Part shown: in pieces, positions 1 to 7,506 of the stretch
Numbering within the stretch: position 1 is the stretch's first letter
Layout: each line of letters starts with the position of its first letter
Assembly (NCBI GenBank): GCA_035310985.1
Contig: DATGDH010000133.1
Coordinates: 1 to 64,000 of the forward strand
Source: DAHVFK01 sp035310985
GTDB taxonomy: Bacteria > Pseudomonadota > Gammaproteobacteria > Burkholderiales > SG8-39
Direction: 5' to 3'
DNA: 64,000 nt
Translations under genes and position numbers: made by a program
Notes under the pieces: generated by a model
What the model saw: only the letters and a program-made list of their open reading frames with translations
Told to the model about the DNA's origin: nothing
Database searches by the model: none

Positions 1-319
1 AGAAACCCAGCCCCATCACCAGCCAGGCGGAGAATCCGAATACGCCGCCTTTGGCAATCGCCCCGGCGCCGGGCAAGCGGTCGTAGAGCCTTCCAAACAG
101 GAAGCCCAGAATCAATGCGCCATTGACGTACGAAATCAGCCACGCCAGTGCGGGCTCGAGCGGCCGACCCAACATGCCCGACAGCAGCCGCTGCAGGTCC
201 GCGTAGGGCTCGAAGGCGGGCAGGATCCCGGCGCGATGCTTGAGCGTCATCAGGGCGATGTGCGTCGTTGTCGCGCCGAATCCCGCCAGCAGCGAGGAAC
301 CGAAATTGCGCAGCTTCAT
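1..319 (-). CDS. Small integral membrane protein, 3' end outside window
   Basis: Reading leftwards from an ATG at 317-319, an open frame runs off the window edge. It begins MKLRNFGSSLLAGFGATTTH and holds at least two hydrophobic segments, one near the N-terminus and one around residues 60-75, with a third starting at the edge. The layout of an N-terminal hydrophobic stretch with many small residues, a polar loop containing LPAFEPYADL, and further membrane spans recalls the small DUF6789-like membrane proteins. That match is by eye only and no function is assigned. It lies just outside the left repeat of the putative island, so it probably belongs to the original chromosome. Confidence 0.6.
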   Translation of the reverse strand, partial: MKLRNFGSSLLAGFGATTTHIALMTLKHRAGILPAFEPYADLQRLLSGMLGRPLEPALAWLISYVNGALILGFLFGRLYDRLPGAGAIAKGGVFGFSAWLVMGLGF

Positions 320-334
320 GCGTGCCCATCATAT

Positions 335-366
335 TGGTGCCGGCTGCAGGAATCGAACCCGCGACC
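335..366 (-). repeat. Displaced 3' end of tRNA-Thr (att-like direct repeat)
   Basis: These 32 bases are identical to 5529-5560, the 3' end of the intact tRNA-Thr gene (CCA end, acceptor strand, T-arm and part of the variable region), in the same orientation. Identity ends sharply at 366 and nothing like an anticodon or D arm follows, so this is a fragment and not a gene. A duplicated tRNA 3' end is the usual trace of integration by a tyrosine recombinase: the incoming element restores the tRNA and pushes the old end to its far side. Confidence 0.8.
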
Positions 367-1223
367 CGCCCGTATTGCTCGCAATATGTAGGTGTACGCC
401 GTCGTAGGCGATCCGGGTTCACTCAGGTCCAGAAGCTGCGCCCGGCACAGCCCGGCCTGTAGGAGAAAGGACTCTGCATCGGATGCTGCACAAATGCGTC
501 CGCCATCGAAAGCGCCCCAGGGGCGACACTCCGCGCACTTGTGTCGGAGAAATTTACAGGCTGGCTGCCGCACTTTGGCTAATCGCTTAAGTAACTCCGG
601 TTGATTCAAGACGTTTGTTGTCGCTGGCGTGATCCTTGCGTAAGTCTCCACAGGGGGCGGCGCTCGGAGGTAGCAATGCTCTGGGCGCCGCCCGGGCGGG
701 AGTTGGCTACTCGCGCCGGCACAGGCGGTGCTGAGCAGCTCGCGAATCGCTCTCTGAAGGCCCCAGCGCGGGATCTCTCATTTCCGGGCTGGGGCAACGC
801 TCAGCAATCGTCGACAAGGCATTGCGCTCATTGGGCCGCGTGCCTCACACGCAACCCTGCCCTGCCGGCGGCGGGCGACTCGCTCGGACGAAATCCCGAT
901 CGCGCTACCTTCTTGAAACAAGAACTACGGCGCATTCTTTTGGGCGTATCGACGTATCGGATCTCCGCGACATGCGGCTAGGCCTTGCCCACCACAATGT
1001 CGAGCTTGAGGATCGGAGTGCTCCCGAAGCGAGGATGCTAGCGGCAGACACCGTTTCCCCGGCCCCAGAACAGCGCCTAGCAGATGTTGGCCATAGACTT
1101 GCTGCCTCATCAATCCGCTCACGGGGCTCAAGATGAAGAACTCCGTCAAAAGGCTCCCGTCAGAAAATCTTACACTCTTGGCAGCAACGCTCGAGCGTTC
1201 TGCCTTTAACTACATGATTACAG
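367..1223. other. Region with no recognisable gene
   Basis: No reading frame here has a convincing start, ribosome binding site and protein-like composition. The short frames present are rich in Arg, Ser and Cys, as expected of noncoding G+C-rich DNA. Decayed gene remnants are possible but I cannot name any. Confidence 0.5.
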
Positions 1224-1254
1224 AACATAAATGTTTGATGGCGCGAGATATGCT
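1224..1254 (+). promoter_or_regulatory. Sigma-54 (-24/-12) promoter of PEP-CTERM gene, with adjacent palindrome
   Basis: TGGCGCGAGATATGCT at 1239-1254 has the invariant GG (1240-1241) and GC (1252-1253) separated by exactly ten bases, close to the consensus TGGCACG-N4-TTGCW. Transcription would start near 1265, leaving about 60 bases before the ATG at 1324. A perfect 12-bp palindrome, AACATAAATGTT, lies just upstream at 1224-1235. It overlaps the likely polymerase footprint, so it could be an operator and is less likely an enhancer. Confidence 0.55.
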
Positions 1255-1323
1255 TTAAGAGCGCAGCAGATAAAAGGTCTCGCAGAAGGCCGAATGCTTC
1301 GTAGCTCTGCCTTAGGGGGAATC

Positions 1324-2415
1324 ATGTCGCCTCGTCAGACATCTCTGGCGTCAGTGCTCGCGGCAATGGCGTTTAGCGCCTCGATGAATGCGGCTGCGAT
1401 CACGATCACATCCAGTACGTTCGTCCAGCAAGGTGATATCAATGCCGCGCTCACACCTCCGCCGGCGGATACCAGTGTGATCGGGTTTGCGTACGCCGGA
1501 AACAAGTTTGTCGGGTCGGTCTACCCCAACAACTCTCAGTTCTATCAAACGAATCTCTCGGGAGGCGGTGTTGCAAAGTTCGGCTCGCCAATTCCGGGGG
1601 GAAACAGCGAGCTATATGTCTCCGCCTCGCTTGGCTTGGGAGGTTTTCCGAACCGAGATATCTATGCAAGCGCAGGACCCGGCAATGGCGGGCTGTACCA
1701 CTTCAGCAACGACGGAACGGTACAGGGCTTCTTTACCGTGACGGGTGCCACCAGTTTGAACACTGAGTACGTCAAAGGGATTGCGTTCGATCCGTACGGA
1801 AATTACGGCTATGACATGCTGGTGTCGACAGATCTCGGCAATCTTTACCAAGTGAACTCATCAGGCGTGGCTAAATTGCTTGCGAACGTCGCTCCTGGGC
1901 AGACCCTTGAAGGTATCGACTTTGCACCCCCGGGCTTTGGACCGGTGGGCGGCCAAGCGGTCGTAGCATCCGAAACCGCAAATACGCTGTTTGCGGTCAG
2001 TCCCACTGGCACAGTCACAAACCTATCCTCCCTGGGTGTTTCTACGCCGGGAGCCGAAGAGATTGGTTTCGTCCCTCTCGATCTGGGTTCTGGCGGCTCT
2101 CTCGAGGGGTTCTATGGCGCAGCCTATCCCCAAGGCGGAATTTTGAAATTTGATGCAAGCCAGTTTGCCGGCATGCTTGGAGACGCCATCGTGACCAACG
2201 AGTTCGGCAGCTGGGACATCTACAACATTCACTGGAATGGATCGAGCTTTGTCGTCACCACGATTGGCAACTTCCCTAATCAACCCGAAGACGGTATTTT
2301 CGTAACACAGGCGATCATTACGGGTGGCGGCACCATCCCCGAACCCGCCACCATCGCCCTTCTTGGCGTCGGACTGCTCGGCCTTGGATTGAGCCGCCGC
2401 AAGCGCATCGGGTAG
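1324..2415 (+). CDS. PEP-CTERM sorting-domain protein, beta-propeller-like
   Basis: This is a secreted protein of about 363 residues. The ATG at 1324 is preferred over upstream starts because AGGGGGA lies just before it and the protein then begins with a proper signal peptide (MSPRQTSLASVLAAMAFSAS, cleavage near ASMNAAA). The body has repeated short beta-strand motifs with Gly/Asn turns and blocks such as GLYHFSNDGTV, NLYQVNSSGV and TLFAVSPTGTV, about 60 residues apart, like NHL or SMP-30-type propellers. The C-terminus is a textbook PEP-CTERM tag: PEPA, a hydrophobic helix, then RRKR. In the known system exosortase cuts near this tag and the protein reaches the surface or exopolysaccharide matrix. 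No exosortase gene is in the window. A sigma-54 promoter precedes it and a hairpin terminator follows. Confidence 0.88.
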   Translation: MSPRQTSLASVLAAMAFSASMNAAAITITSSTFVQQGDINAALTPPPADTSVIGFAYAGNKFVGSVYPNNSQFYQTNLSGGGVAKFGSPIPGGNSELYVSASLGLGGFPNRDIYASAGPGNGGLYHFSNDGTVQGFFTVTGATSLNTEYVKGIAFDPYGNYGYDMLVSTDLGNLYQVNSSGVAKLLANVAPGQTLEGIDFAPPGFGPVGGQAVVASETANTLFAVSPTGTVTNLSSLGVSTPGAEEIGFVPLDLGSGGSLEGFYGAAYPQGGILKFDASQFAGMLGDAIVTNEFGSWDIYNIHWNGSSFVVTTIGNFPNQPEDGIFVTQAIITGGGTIPEPATIALLGVGLLGLGLSRRKRIG

Positions 2416-2444
2416 TCCACGCTTAGACGGACGATAAGAAGACG

Positions 2445-2464
2445 AACCCCGCTACGGCGGGGTT
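2445..2464 (+). terminator. Rho-independent terminator after PEP-CTERM gene
   Basis: Perfect 8-bp inverted repeat AACCCCGC / GCGGGGTT with a four-base loop, 30 bases after the stop codon, followed by a short T-containing stretch. The T-run is weak. Confidence 0.65.
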
Positions 2465-3144
2465 CTTGTATTGCCGAACCGCTCTAGTGGTGTTGCGGTG
2501 TTGCTGCGTAACGTCGCCGATTCGGCGCAGGATGTACACGCGCCTAGTGCGTTCCTGAGACTTGATCTCGCTGTTATCCACGATGCCGCACACGCGCGCC
2601 ATCGGCCCCTGTCAGCGCGGCATCGACTTCCCGCACAACGTCACCGTAGAGGCCCCGGCGCTTGTCGAAAATGACTGCGAATTTCGCCTCCCCCTGTCCG
2701 AGTGTTACTGCCGCTTGTCGCTAATTGCTGGCGCGTCATCCCACGGGGTGGGCCGGAAGTGTGCCGTAGTATCTCGCGCCCCGAATAGTGAAGCGAATCT
2801 CCCGCCTTGCTATCTTTGCTTTGCGGACCCCTGTCCCGGCATGGTGCAAAAACCGCCTGCGTGGATGGACGTAGCGCCACGCCAGAGCGTAACCTTCCCT
2901 TCCATGAAGAAGAAGGAATACGTAGAGGACTCGAAGCAGGCTACTACCAACTCGGCGGATCCGGGCGACACGGACACGGGGCGAGCCGGCGACGCATCTT
3001 TCTGCGTCAGGCGACCGACTGTGCGCCCGGCGCGAAGGGGTCGTCGCATCCGGCCGCGCTACCGCGGCCAATTTTGGCACTGACCCACGTTCGCTCTGCG
3101 AGGCCCGCGCAGTCCCCAACCTCCACCCGGCCTAGAAACGACAT
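2465..3144. other. Region with no recognisable gene
   Basis: The stretch lies between the two PEP-CTERM transcription units. The frames present lack credible starts and have noncoding-like composition. It contains one copy of a dispersed repeat (2704-2742), described separately. Confidence 0.5.
2704..2742 (+). repeat. Dispersed imperfect repeat, copy 1
   Basis: GTTACTGCCGCTTGTCGC opens a stretch of about 39 bases that is matched with few differences at 4512-4551 in the same orientation. In both copies the sequence is rich in short inverted segments and ends in a CATC(T)CCC block. Its identity is unknown. It could be a remnant of a shared transposase or a small non-autonomous repeat. Confidence 0.45.
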
Positions 3145-3163
3145 AGCCCGCACGGGGCGGGCT
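3145..3163 (-). terminator. Terminator hairpin downstream of second PEP-CTERM gene
   Basis: Perfect 7-bp inverted repeat AGCCCGC / GCGGGCT with a five-base loop, 25 bases beyond the end of the minus-strand PEP-CTERM gene. The T-rich side is better on the plus strand, so it may act in both directions. Confidence 0.55.
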
Positions 3164-3187
3164 TTGTCCAAGTGGGTTGCGCGCAGT

Positions 3188-3973
3188 TCAGTGCAGCTTG
3201 CGTCGGCGTGAGAAACCGAGTCCGGCAAGACCAACGCAGAGAAGAGCGATCGTGGCGGGCTCAGGAACCGTCGACACACTCAGATCGTCGACGCCGATCC
3301 TTTGCGGCCAGTCGACGAACTCGAGCTTCGTGGCCCCGTTGAGGGACAGCCAACCGGAGGTCCCCAAGTATTGCGGCGCAAGTTCATTATTTATCGTGCC
3401 ACTCGCAGGTGAATGGGGGTAGGACCCGGAGGAAGGCAGTGCCGCCACTGTCACGAATTTTTGGACGCCATCAGCCCAGAATTCGAAGTCCGGCCAGTTC
3501 GATTGATTTGAGCCGCAGTTCGTGGACGACGGACAGGTCCCGTCCGGAAAGATCTCGTAGTCAAAGGAGAGTCCGTAGACCGGGACAGGGAAGTACATGG
3601 TGATCCGGTCGGAGCCGCTATTGACGATATAGCCATCCGGAGAAATCGCGGTCGGAAGCGGGCTATCGAGGACACTTGGGTTCGGAATCCCGGTGTTCCC
3701 CAAGGTGAGAGGGGTGACAGTTCGACTGTTGACAGACCCGACGACGTGCCCGTCGCCGGTGTAATTGCTATTCGATAGGCCTCCCGACCCTGTAACGGTG
3801 ATGCCGGGCAAAATGCTCTGCATGTACGTCTGAACGAACGAGTTCCCTTTCGGAGTCGATGTGTTGTTGGTGATGGTCGTCGAATCGAAACTGAATTTGA
3901 AGACTGCCGCGTTCGCACAATCGATTGTGACCGCAACGCTCATCGCGGCCATTACCAATGATCTCCAGCTCAT
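3188..3973 (-). CDS. PEP-CTERM sorting-domain protein
   Basis: A 261-residue secreted protein. It starts with a signal peptide (MSWRSLVMAAMSVAVTIDCANA, cut before AVFKF) and ends with PEPATIALLCVGLAGLGFSRRR, the PEP-CTERM tag with its membrane helix and basic tail. The body is rich in Ser, Thr, Gly and Asn and contains a paired-Cys segment (CPSSTNC). The C-terminal part of the body (LEFVDWPQRIGVDDLSV) resembles the jelly-roll ends common in PEP-CTERM proteins. An upstream GGGGGA ribosome site supports the ATG at 3973. It is transcribed towards the other PEP-CTERM gene. The specific function is unknown, and a surface or matrix role is inferred from the tag. Confidence 0.88.
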   Translation of the reverse strand: MSWRSLVMAAMSVAVTIDCANAAVFKFSFDSTTITNNTSTPKGNSFVQTYMQSILPGITVTGSGGLSNSNYTGDGHVVGSVNSRTVTPLTLGNTGIPNPSVLDSPLPTAISPDGYIVNSGSDRITMYFPVPVYGLSFDYEIFPDGTCPSSTNCGSNQSNWPDFEFWADGVQKFVTVAALPSSGSYPHSPASGTINNELAPQYLGTSGWLSLNGATKLEFVDWPQRIGVDDLSVSTVPEPATIALLCVGLAGLGFSRRRKLH

Positions 3974-4069
3974 CGTGTTTCCCCCTAGCTAGGTCCCCGC
4001 TTACCGCTCCAATTTCTGGAGCTCGAGTCGCGCTTATATATCTCGCGCGGCGTCGCTTTACCCTGTGAT

Positions 4070-4085
4070 AGCAATTCCTAAGCCA
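4070..4085 (-). promoter_or_regulatory. Sigma-54 (-24/-12) promoter of second PEP-CTERM gene
   Basis: Read on the minus strand the sequence is TGGCTTAGGAATTGCT, with GG (4084-4083) and GC (4072-4071) ten bases apart as sigma-54 requires. The start would fall near 4060, leaving a leader of about 85 bases. This is the second such promoter in the island, which makes a chance match for both less likely. Confidence 0.55.
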
Positions 4086-4845
4086 TGACCCCGCTTGCCA
4101 TAAGGGATCAGTAAGTTAGTCGAACGATAGCGGTCGGGCTTTAAGGACATGTAAATAAGGCCGACATGGGCACATAGGACATTCCAACCAACAACGAGTC
4201 CTTGAACGCAAGTGCGCGCGGTGTGTCGGCAAACTCCGCTACTTAGCGAAAGAGCGCGCGCAGTGGGACTAAGTCCGGAATCATGCTCTACCGCAGAATG
4301 GTACGGGCGTCATGTTTGCTCGAATCTACGCATCTGAATTCGTGCTCTTGTCGCGATTTTCGGCCAGCTCTACAGCCATCGCTCGCGTCGGTAACCACCG
4401 CCACTTTGCGAAGACCTTTCTACTAGTTATCCGGACCGGCCTTCAAATCGGAGTTGATTGAACGTCCATCACAAGCGGCAGCACATCGTCATAGAGGAAA
4501 CCGCTCCAAGCGTTACTGCCGGCTGTCGCTAATTGGTAGCGCTTCATCTCCCGATGTGTGCCCGCAGTGCGCCGCAGCAGAGCCCAGGAGTCGCCCGCGG
4601 CCGGTGGCACAGCGCTTGCCGCACGTGTCGATTCACTTAACATCTCTTGGCCAACAGAGGGACGGCCTGATTGTCATTTGCTGATAATTCAGTGGACTTA
4701 GGATGGCGACGATCCTTTGGCACGATTCGTGCGAAGGACAGCCAGGGGGTTGCCTCGTCAAATCCAATGAGCAACTGAGCGCAGTCCCCTAGATGTTTCT
4801 AAAAGCGGGCGATCCTTCCGGGGCAGCAAGACTTGCCTTGAGGTT
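4086..4845. other. Region with no recognisable gene
   Basis: The sequence is less G+C-rich than the rest of the window and has no convincing reading frame. It holds the second copy of the dispersed repeat (4512-4551). Regulatory sites for the sigma-54 promoter at 4070-4085 may lie in its first 200 bases, but I see no clear palindromes. Confidence 0.5.
4512..4551 (+). repeat. Dispersed imperfect repeat, copy 2
   Basis: GTTACTGCCGGCTGTCGC opens a segment that aligns with 2704-2742 with about five mismatches and a short insertion. The similarity weakens but continues for a further 20-25 bases (GTGTGCCG against GTGCGCCG). Confidence 0.45.
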
Positions 4846-4875
4846 GTGGCGTTGCGGACGCGGCAATGGCGAGAC

Positions 4876-5376
4876 ATGCGTGTTGATTTGGAGCAGGCTC
4901 AGCAGACTCAACAGGTTCTAAACGGCCACCCCGGCCCGCGCCTTGCACTCGCCGCCACGTTGGCATACGCCTTCGATTTCCTAAAGGCCGCCGAGAGTCA
5001 CCGCGCATCAACCAGCGATTTCAAGCCGGCCAAGCTGTACTTGGCGTGTCACGCCCTCGAACTTGCGCTTAAGACTTATCTCGCGCTTCAGGGATGGCCT
5101 ATTGCTACACGTGAGCGCGCAACTTCAAGGGCGGACCTCCTTTCCCTTCTTGCGCAAGCGGACTCACATGGTCTCGACAAGCTTGTGCCACTTTCCCCGC
5201 AGCAACACGCCGAAGTCAAGAAGGCTGCAGCCTACTATTCGGGGATGGTCCTGGAATACCCCGCGCTTGTCGAGACCGTGCGTGGGTTTCCACAGCGGCC
5301 CGATGCCGACTCCTTAATGACACTCTCCAACAACCTGCTCTCGGCGATTGGGCGGAAAATCCGCGCGCTCATTTAG
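4876..5376 (+). CDS. HEPN-like domain protein
   Basis: A small, mostly helical protein of about 166 residues from ATG 4876; an in-frame GTG at 4846 would add ten. The segment KLYLACHALELALKTYLAL is the mark of many HEPN-fold proteins, where a helix carrying a polar pair close to hydrophobic residues packs against its partner. A second long helix follows (SPQQHAEVKKAAAYYSGMVL). The canonical RNase motif R-x4-6-H is not obvious, so nuclease activity is uncertain. HEPN proteins are often toxins, defence components or antitoxin-paired proteins. No nucleotidyltransferase partner is adjacent. It lies beside the tRNA-proximal end of the putative island, a common place for accessory genes. Confidence 0.6.
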   Translation: MRVDLEQAQQTQQVLNGHPGPRLALAATLAYAFDFLKAAESHRASTSDFKPAKLYLACHALELALKTYLALQGWPIATRERATSRADLLSLLAQADSHGLDKLVPLSPQQHAEVKKAAAYYSGMVLEYPALVETVRGFPQRPDADSLMTLSNNLLSAIGRKIRALI

Positions 5377-5528
5377 CACGCCTTGAACGGAAGCATGCGG
5401 ACGCCCTCTACGCGGCGCGCGTGCATCTTGGACCAGCGCGCGGATATCACGCCTCACATCGTCGAGGCTGCATCTTGTGTGCTGATGCGTTGCGGCCTGA
5501 GACCGTTGCTTGGATTGATTCTAGGTCA

Positions 5529-5604
5529 TGGTGCCGGCTGCAGGAATCGAACCCGCGACCTTCGGTTTACAAAACCGCTGCTCTACCGACTGAGCTAAGC
5601 CGGC
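5529..5604 (-). tRNA. tRNA-Thr (anticodon TGT)
   Basis: A complete 76-base cloverleaf reads on the minus strand. The acceptor is GCCGGCT paired with AGCCGGC, the D arm GCTC/GAGC, the anticodon loop TTTGTAA with TGT, and the T arm holds GGTTCGAATCC; CCA is encoded. The anticodon stem carries one G-A opposition at its outer pair. Its 3' 32 bases are duplicated at 335-366. Confidence 0.95.
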
Positions 5605-5616
5605 CCGGCTCGCAGT

Positions 5617-6084
5617 CTACTTCACGCGCCGCAGCGTGGGCTTGCCCGCTGTCGGCTTGGGCGGCTTGGGCGGCCTGGGTGTGACTTCCTCCGCGGCGGG
5701 CACCGGAAGCGCGGGCGTTGCGCTGCCCGCGACCGGCTCGAGCTCGCCGTGCGTCTGCGCCGGCGGCGCGCCGACCTCGACCTCGAAGGTCATGCCGTGC
5801 CCGGTCTCGCGCGCGTACAGCGCGTACACGTTCGCCACCGGCACCGACAGGTGGCGCGCTACGCCGCCGAAGCGCGCGGAGAACTCGATCAGCTCGTTGC
5901 CCATCTGCAGCTTGTGCACCGCGCTCGGCCCGACGTTCAGCGTGATCTCGCCGTTCCTCACGTGCTCGCTCGGCACCTGGGTGCGTGAGTCCACCTTGAC
6001 CGCGAGGTGCGGCGTGTAGCCGTTGTCCACGCACCACTCGTACAGCGCGCGCAACAGGTACGGCTTGTTCGGGATCTCGGCCAT
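5617..6084 (-). CDS. sspB: SspB, ClpXP specificity-enhancing factor
   Basis: SspB delivers ssrA-tagged and other substrates to the ClpXP protease. The 155-residue protein has the conserved substrate-binding fold at residues 1-105 (KPYLLRALYEWCVDNGYTPH, the LNVGPSAV strand, ISFSARFGG-type segment LIEFSARFGGVARHLSVP). A disordered Ala/Pro-rich linker then leads to a short basic end (KPTLRRVK), equivalent to the ClpX-binding tail. The length is normal for betaproteobacteria. It follows sspA by seven bases and is surely co-transcribed with it. Confidence 0.95.
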   Translation of the reverse strand: MAEIPNKPYLLRALYEWCVDNGYTPHLAVKVDSRTQVPSEHVRNGEITLNVGPSAVHKLQMGNELIEFSARFGGVARHLSVPVANVYALYARETGHGMTFEVEVGAPPAQTHGELEPVAGSATPALPVPAAEEVTPRPPKPPKPTAGKPTLRRVK

Positions 6085-6091
6085 CTCGCGC

Positions 6092-6691
6092 CTACTTGCG
6101 CATTACCTTTTCCGAGGGGGTGAGCGCCTCGATGAAGGCGGGGCGCGAGAAGATGCGCTCGGCGTACTTCATGAGCGGCGCGGCGCTCTTGCCCAGGCGG
6201 ATGCCGTAGTGGTCCAGGCGCCACAGGAGCGGTGCGATCGCCACGTCGAGCATCGTGAAGTCGTCGCCCAGCATGTACTTGGTGCGCGTGAACACGGGCG
6301 AGAGCTCGATCAGCCGGTCGCCGACGTGCTGGCGCGCCTTGTCGACCTGCTTCTCCTTGCCCGAGTCGAGCGCGTCGATGTGCGAGAAGAGCTCGACTTC
6401 CATGTTGAACAGCATCAGCCGCGCGCGGGCGCGCATCACCGGGTCGGCCGGCATGAGCTGGGGGTGCGGGAAACGCTCGTCGATGTACTCGTTGATGATG
6501 TTCGACTCGTACAGCACCAGGTCGCGCTCGACGAGCACGGGCAGGCGGTTGTACGGATTCATCACCGCGATGTCTTCCGGCTTGTTGTACATGTCGACGT
6601 CGATCACCTGGAAGTCCATGCCCTTCTCGTACAGTACGAAGCGGCAGCGGTGGCTGAACGGACAGGTGGTTCCGGAATAGAGTTGCATCAT
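6092..6691 (-). CDS. sspA: SspA, stringent starvation protein A
   Basis: SspA is a glutathione-S-transferase-fold protein that binds RNA polymerase and adjusts transcription in starvation and stationary phase. The 199 residues show the thioredoxin-like N-terminal half (LYSGTTCPFSHRCRFVLYEK, then NRLPVLVERDLVLYES) and the all-helical C-terminal half, with the family's PHPQLMP-like surface segment. Two consecutive ATGs (6691 and 6688) are possible starts. The start lies only about 22 bases after the T-run of the pet terminator, so sspAB either has a promoter inside petC or depends on read-through. Confidence 0.95.
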   Translation of the reverse strand: MMQLYSGTTCPFSHRCRFVLYEKGMDFQVIDVDMYNKPEDIAVMNPYNRLPVLVERDLVLYESNIINEYIDERFPHPQLMPADPVMRARARLMLFNMEVELFSHIDALDSGKEKQVDKARQHVGDRLIELSPVFTRTKYMLGDDFTMLDVAIAPLLWRLDHYGIRLGKSAAPLMKYAERIFSRPAFIEALTPSEKVMRK

Positions 6692-6713
6692 GATGCGTGA
6701 CCTCGGTGCAGAG

Positions 6714-6742
6714 AAAAAAGCCGGGCGGTTACGCCGCCCGGC
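6714..6742 (-). terminator. Rho-independent terminator of the petABC operon
   Basis: On the minus strand a 9-bp G+C stem (GCCGGGCGG / CCGCCCGGC) with a five-base loop is followed by six T residues (6719-6714). It lies 24 bases after petC and 22 bases before sspA. Confidence 0.9.
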
Positions 6743-6766
6743 CCGAAGTCGCGGCGTCGCGCGCCG

Positions 6767-7495
6767 TTACTTCACGTCTTTCCAGTACTCCTTCTTGAGC
6801 ACATAGGTGAGCGCGAATAGAATGAGCAGCACGAACAGCACCACGATGCCGATGCGCTCGCGGCTGGTGGCCGCCGGCTCGCCCATATAGACCAGGAAAT
6901 TGACCAGATCGCGCACGGTCGTGTCGTACTCGACCGTGTTCTGCGCGCCCTTGGAGATTTCGGTCAGCTCGAATTCGACGCGCTCGTGGCCGCCCTCCTC
7001 GGGGGTCTTCACGACCTTCAGCCCCTTCTCGCCCTGCAGCGTCCACAGCACGTGCGGCATGCCGACGTTGGGGAACACGAGGTTGTTCCAGCCCGTGGTT
7101 GTCTTCGGATCGCGGTAGAAGCTGCGCAGGTAGGTGTACAGCCAGTCCGCGCCGCGCGCGCGCGCTTCGACCGACAAATCGGGCGGCGCCACGCCGAACC
7201 AAGCCTTCCCCTCCTTGGGCGTCATGGCGATCTTCATCGTCTCGCCCACCTTCTCGCCGGTGAAGATCAGGTTGTCCTTGATCTCCTGCTCGGTCAGGCC
7301 CAGGTCGGTGAGCCGGTTGTAGCGCATGAAATTCGCGCTGTGGCAGCCCATGCAGTAGTTGACGAAGGTGCGCGCGCCGGCCTGCAGGCTTACCTGGTCG
7401 TTCGGGTCGATCGGCGCGTGGTCCAGCCTGTAGCCGCCTTCTTCGGCCCAGCAAATGAGCGGCGCAAACAGCAGGGCGATGAGCAGGTTCTTCAT
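6767..7495 (-). CDS. petC: Cytochrome c1 of the bc1 complex
   Basis: The c-type haem subunit of ubiquinol-cytochrome c oxidoreductase, exported to the periplasmic face and anchored by its C-terminus. The ATG at 7495 gives a signal peptide (MKNLLIALLFAPLICWAEEG). The haem-binding CMGCH is at residues 48-52. PNVGMPHVLW near residue 165 supplies a likely axial Met. A single C-terminal membrane helix (residues 214-232) ends in the usual KKEYWKDVK. At 242 residues it is the normal size. It lies 11 bases after petB. Confidence 0.95.
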   Translation of the reverse strand: MKNLLIALLFAPLICWAEEGGYRLDHAPIDPNDQVSLQAGARTFVNYCMGCHSANFMRYNRLTDLGLTEQEIKDNLIFTGEKVGETMKIAMTPKEGKAWFGVAPPDLSVEARARGADWLYTYLRSFYRDPKTTTGWNNLVFPNVGMPHVLWTLQGEKGLKVVKTPEEGGHERVEFELTEISKGAQNTVEYDTTVRDLVNFLVYMGEPAATSRERIGIVVLFVLLILFALTYVLKKEYWKDVK

Positions 7496-7506
7496 GTGCG
7501 CGATCC

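Larger units (their letters stand above)
335..5560. mobile_element. Putative decayed tRNA-Thr-borne genomic island
   Basis: The segment is bounded by a 32-bp perfect direct repeat of the tRNA-Thr 3' end. Inside, gene density is low and base composition is visibly less G+C-rich than in both flanks. The contents are accessory: two PEP-CTERM proteins, one HEPN-like protein, a dispersed imperfect repeat, and long stretches with no recognisable gene. No integrase or transposase was recognised, so the element would be non-autonomous or eroded. The boundaries are seen directly. Its origin by integration is inferred. Confidence 0.55.

Noticed and set aside
335..420. A second complete tRNA gene at the left repeat
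   Set aside because: Only the acceptor strand, T arm and part of the variable region are present. No anticodon or D arm can be folded beyond 366.
268..462. Short plus-strand frame through the left tRNA fragment (VPAAGIEPATRP)
   Set aside because: This is the well-known false translation of a tRNA 3' end read in antisense.
2562..3083. Plus-strand frame of 173 codons between the PEP-CTERM genes
   Set aside because: No ribosome site, atypical composition and no recognisable domain. It contains the dispersed repeat and overlaps several other frames of similar length.
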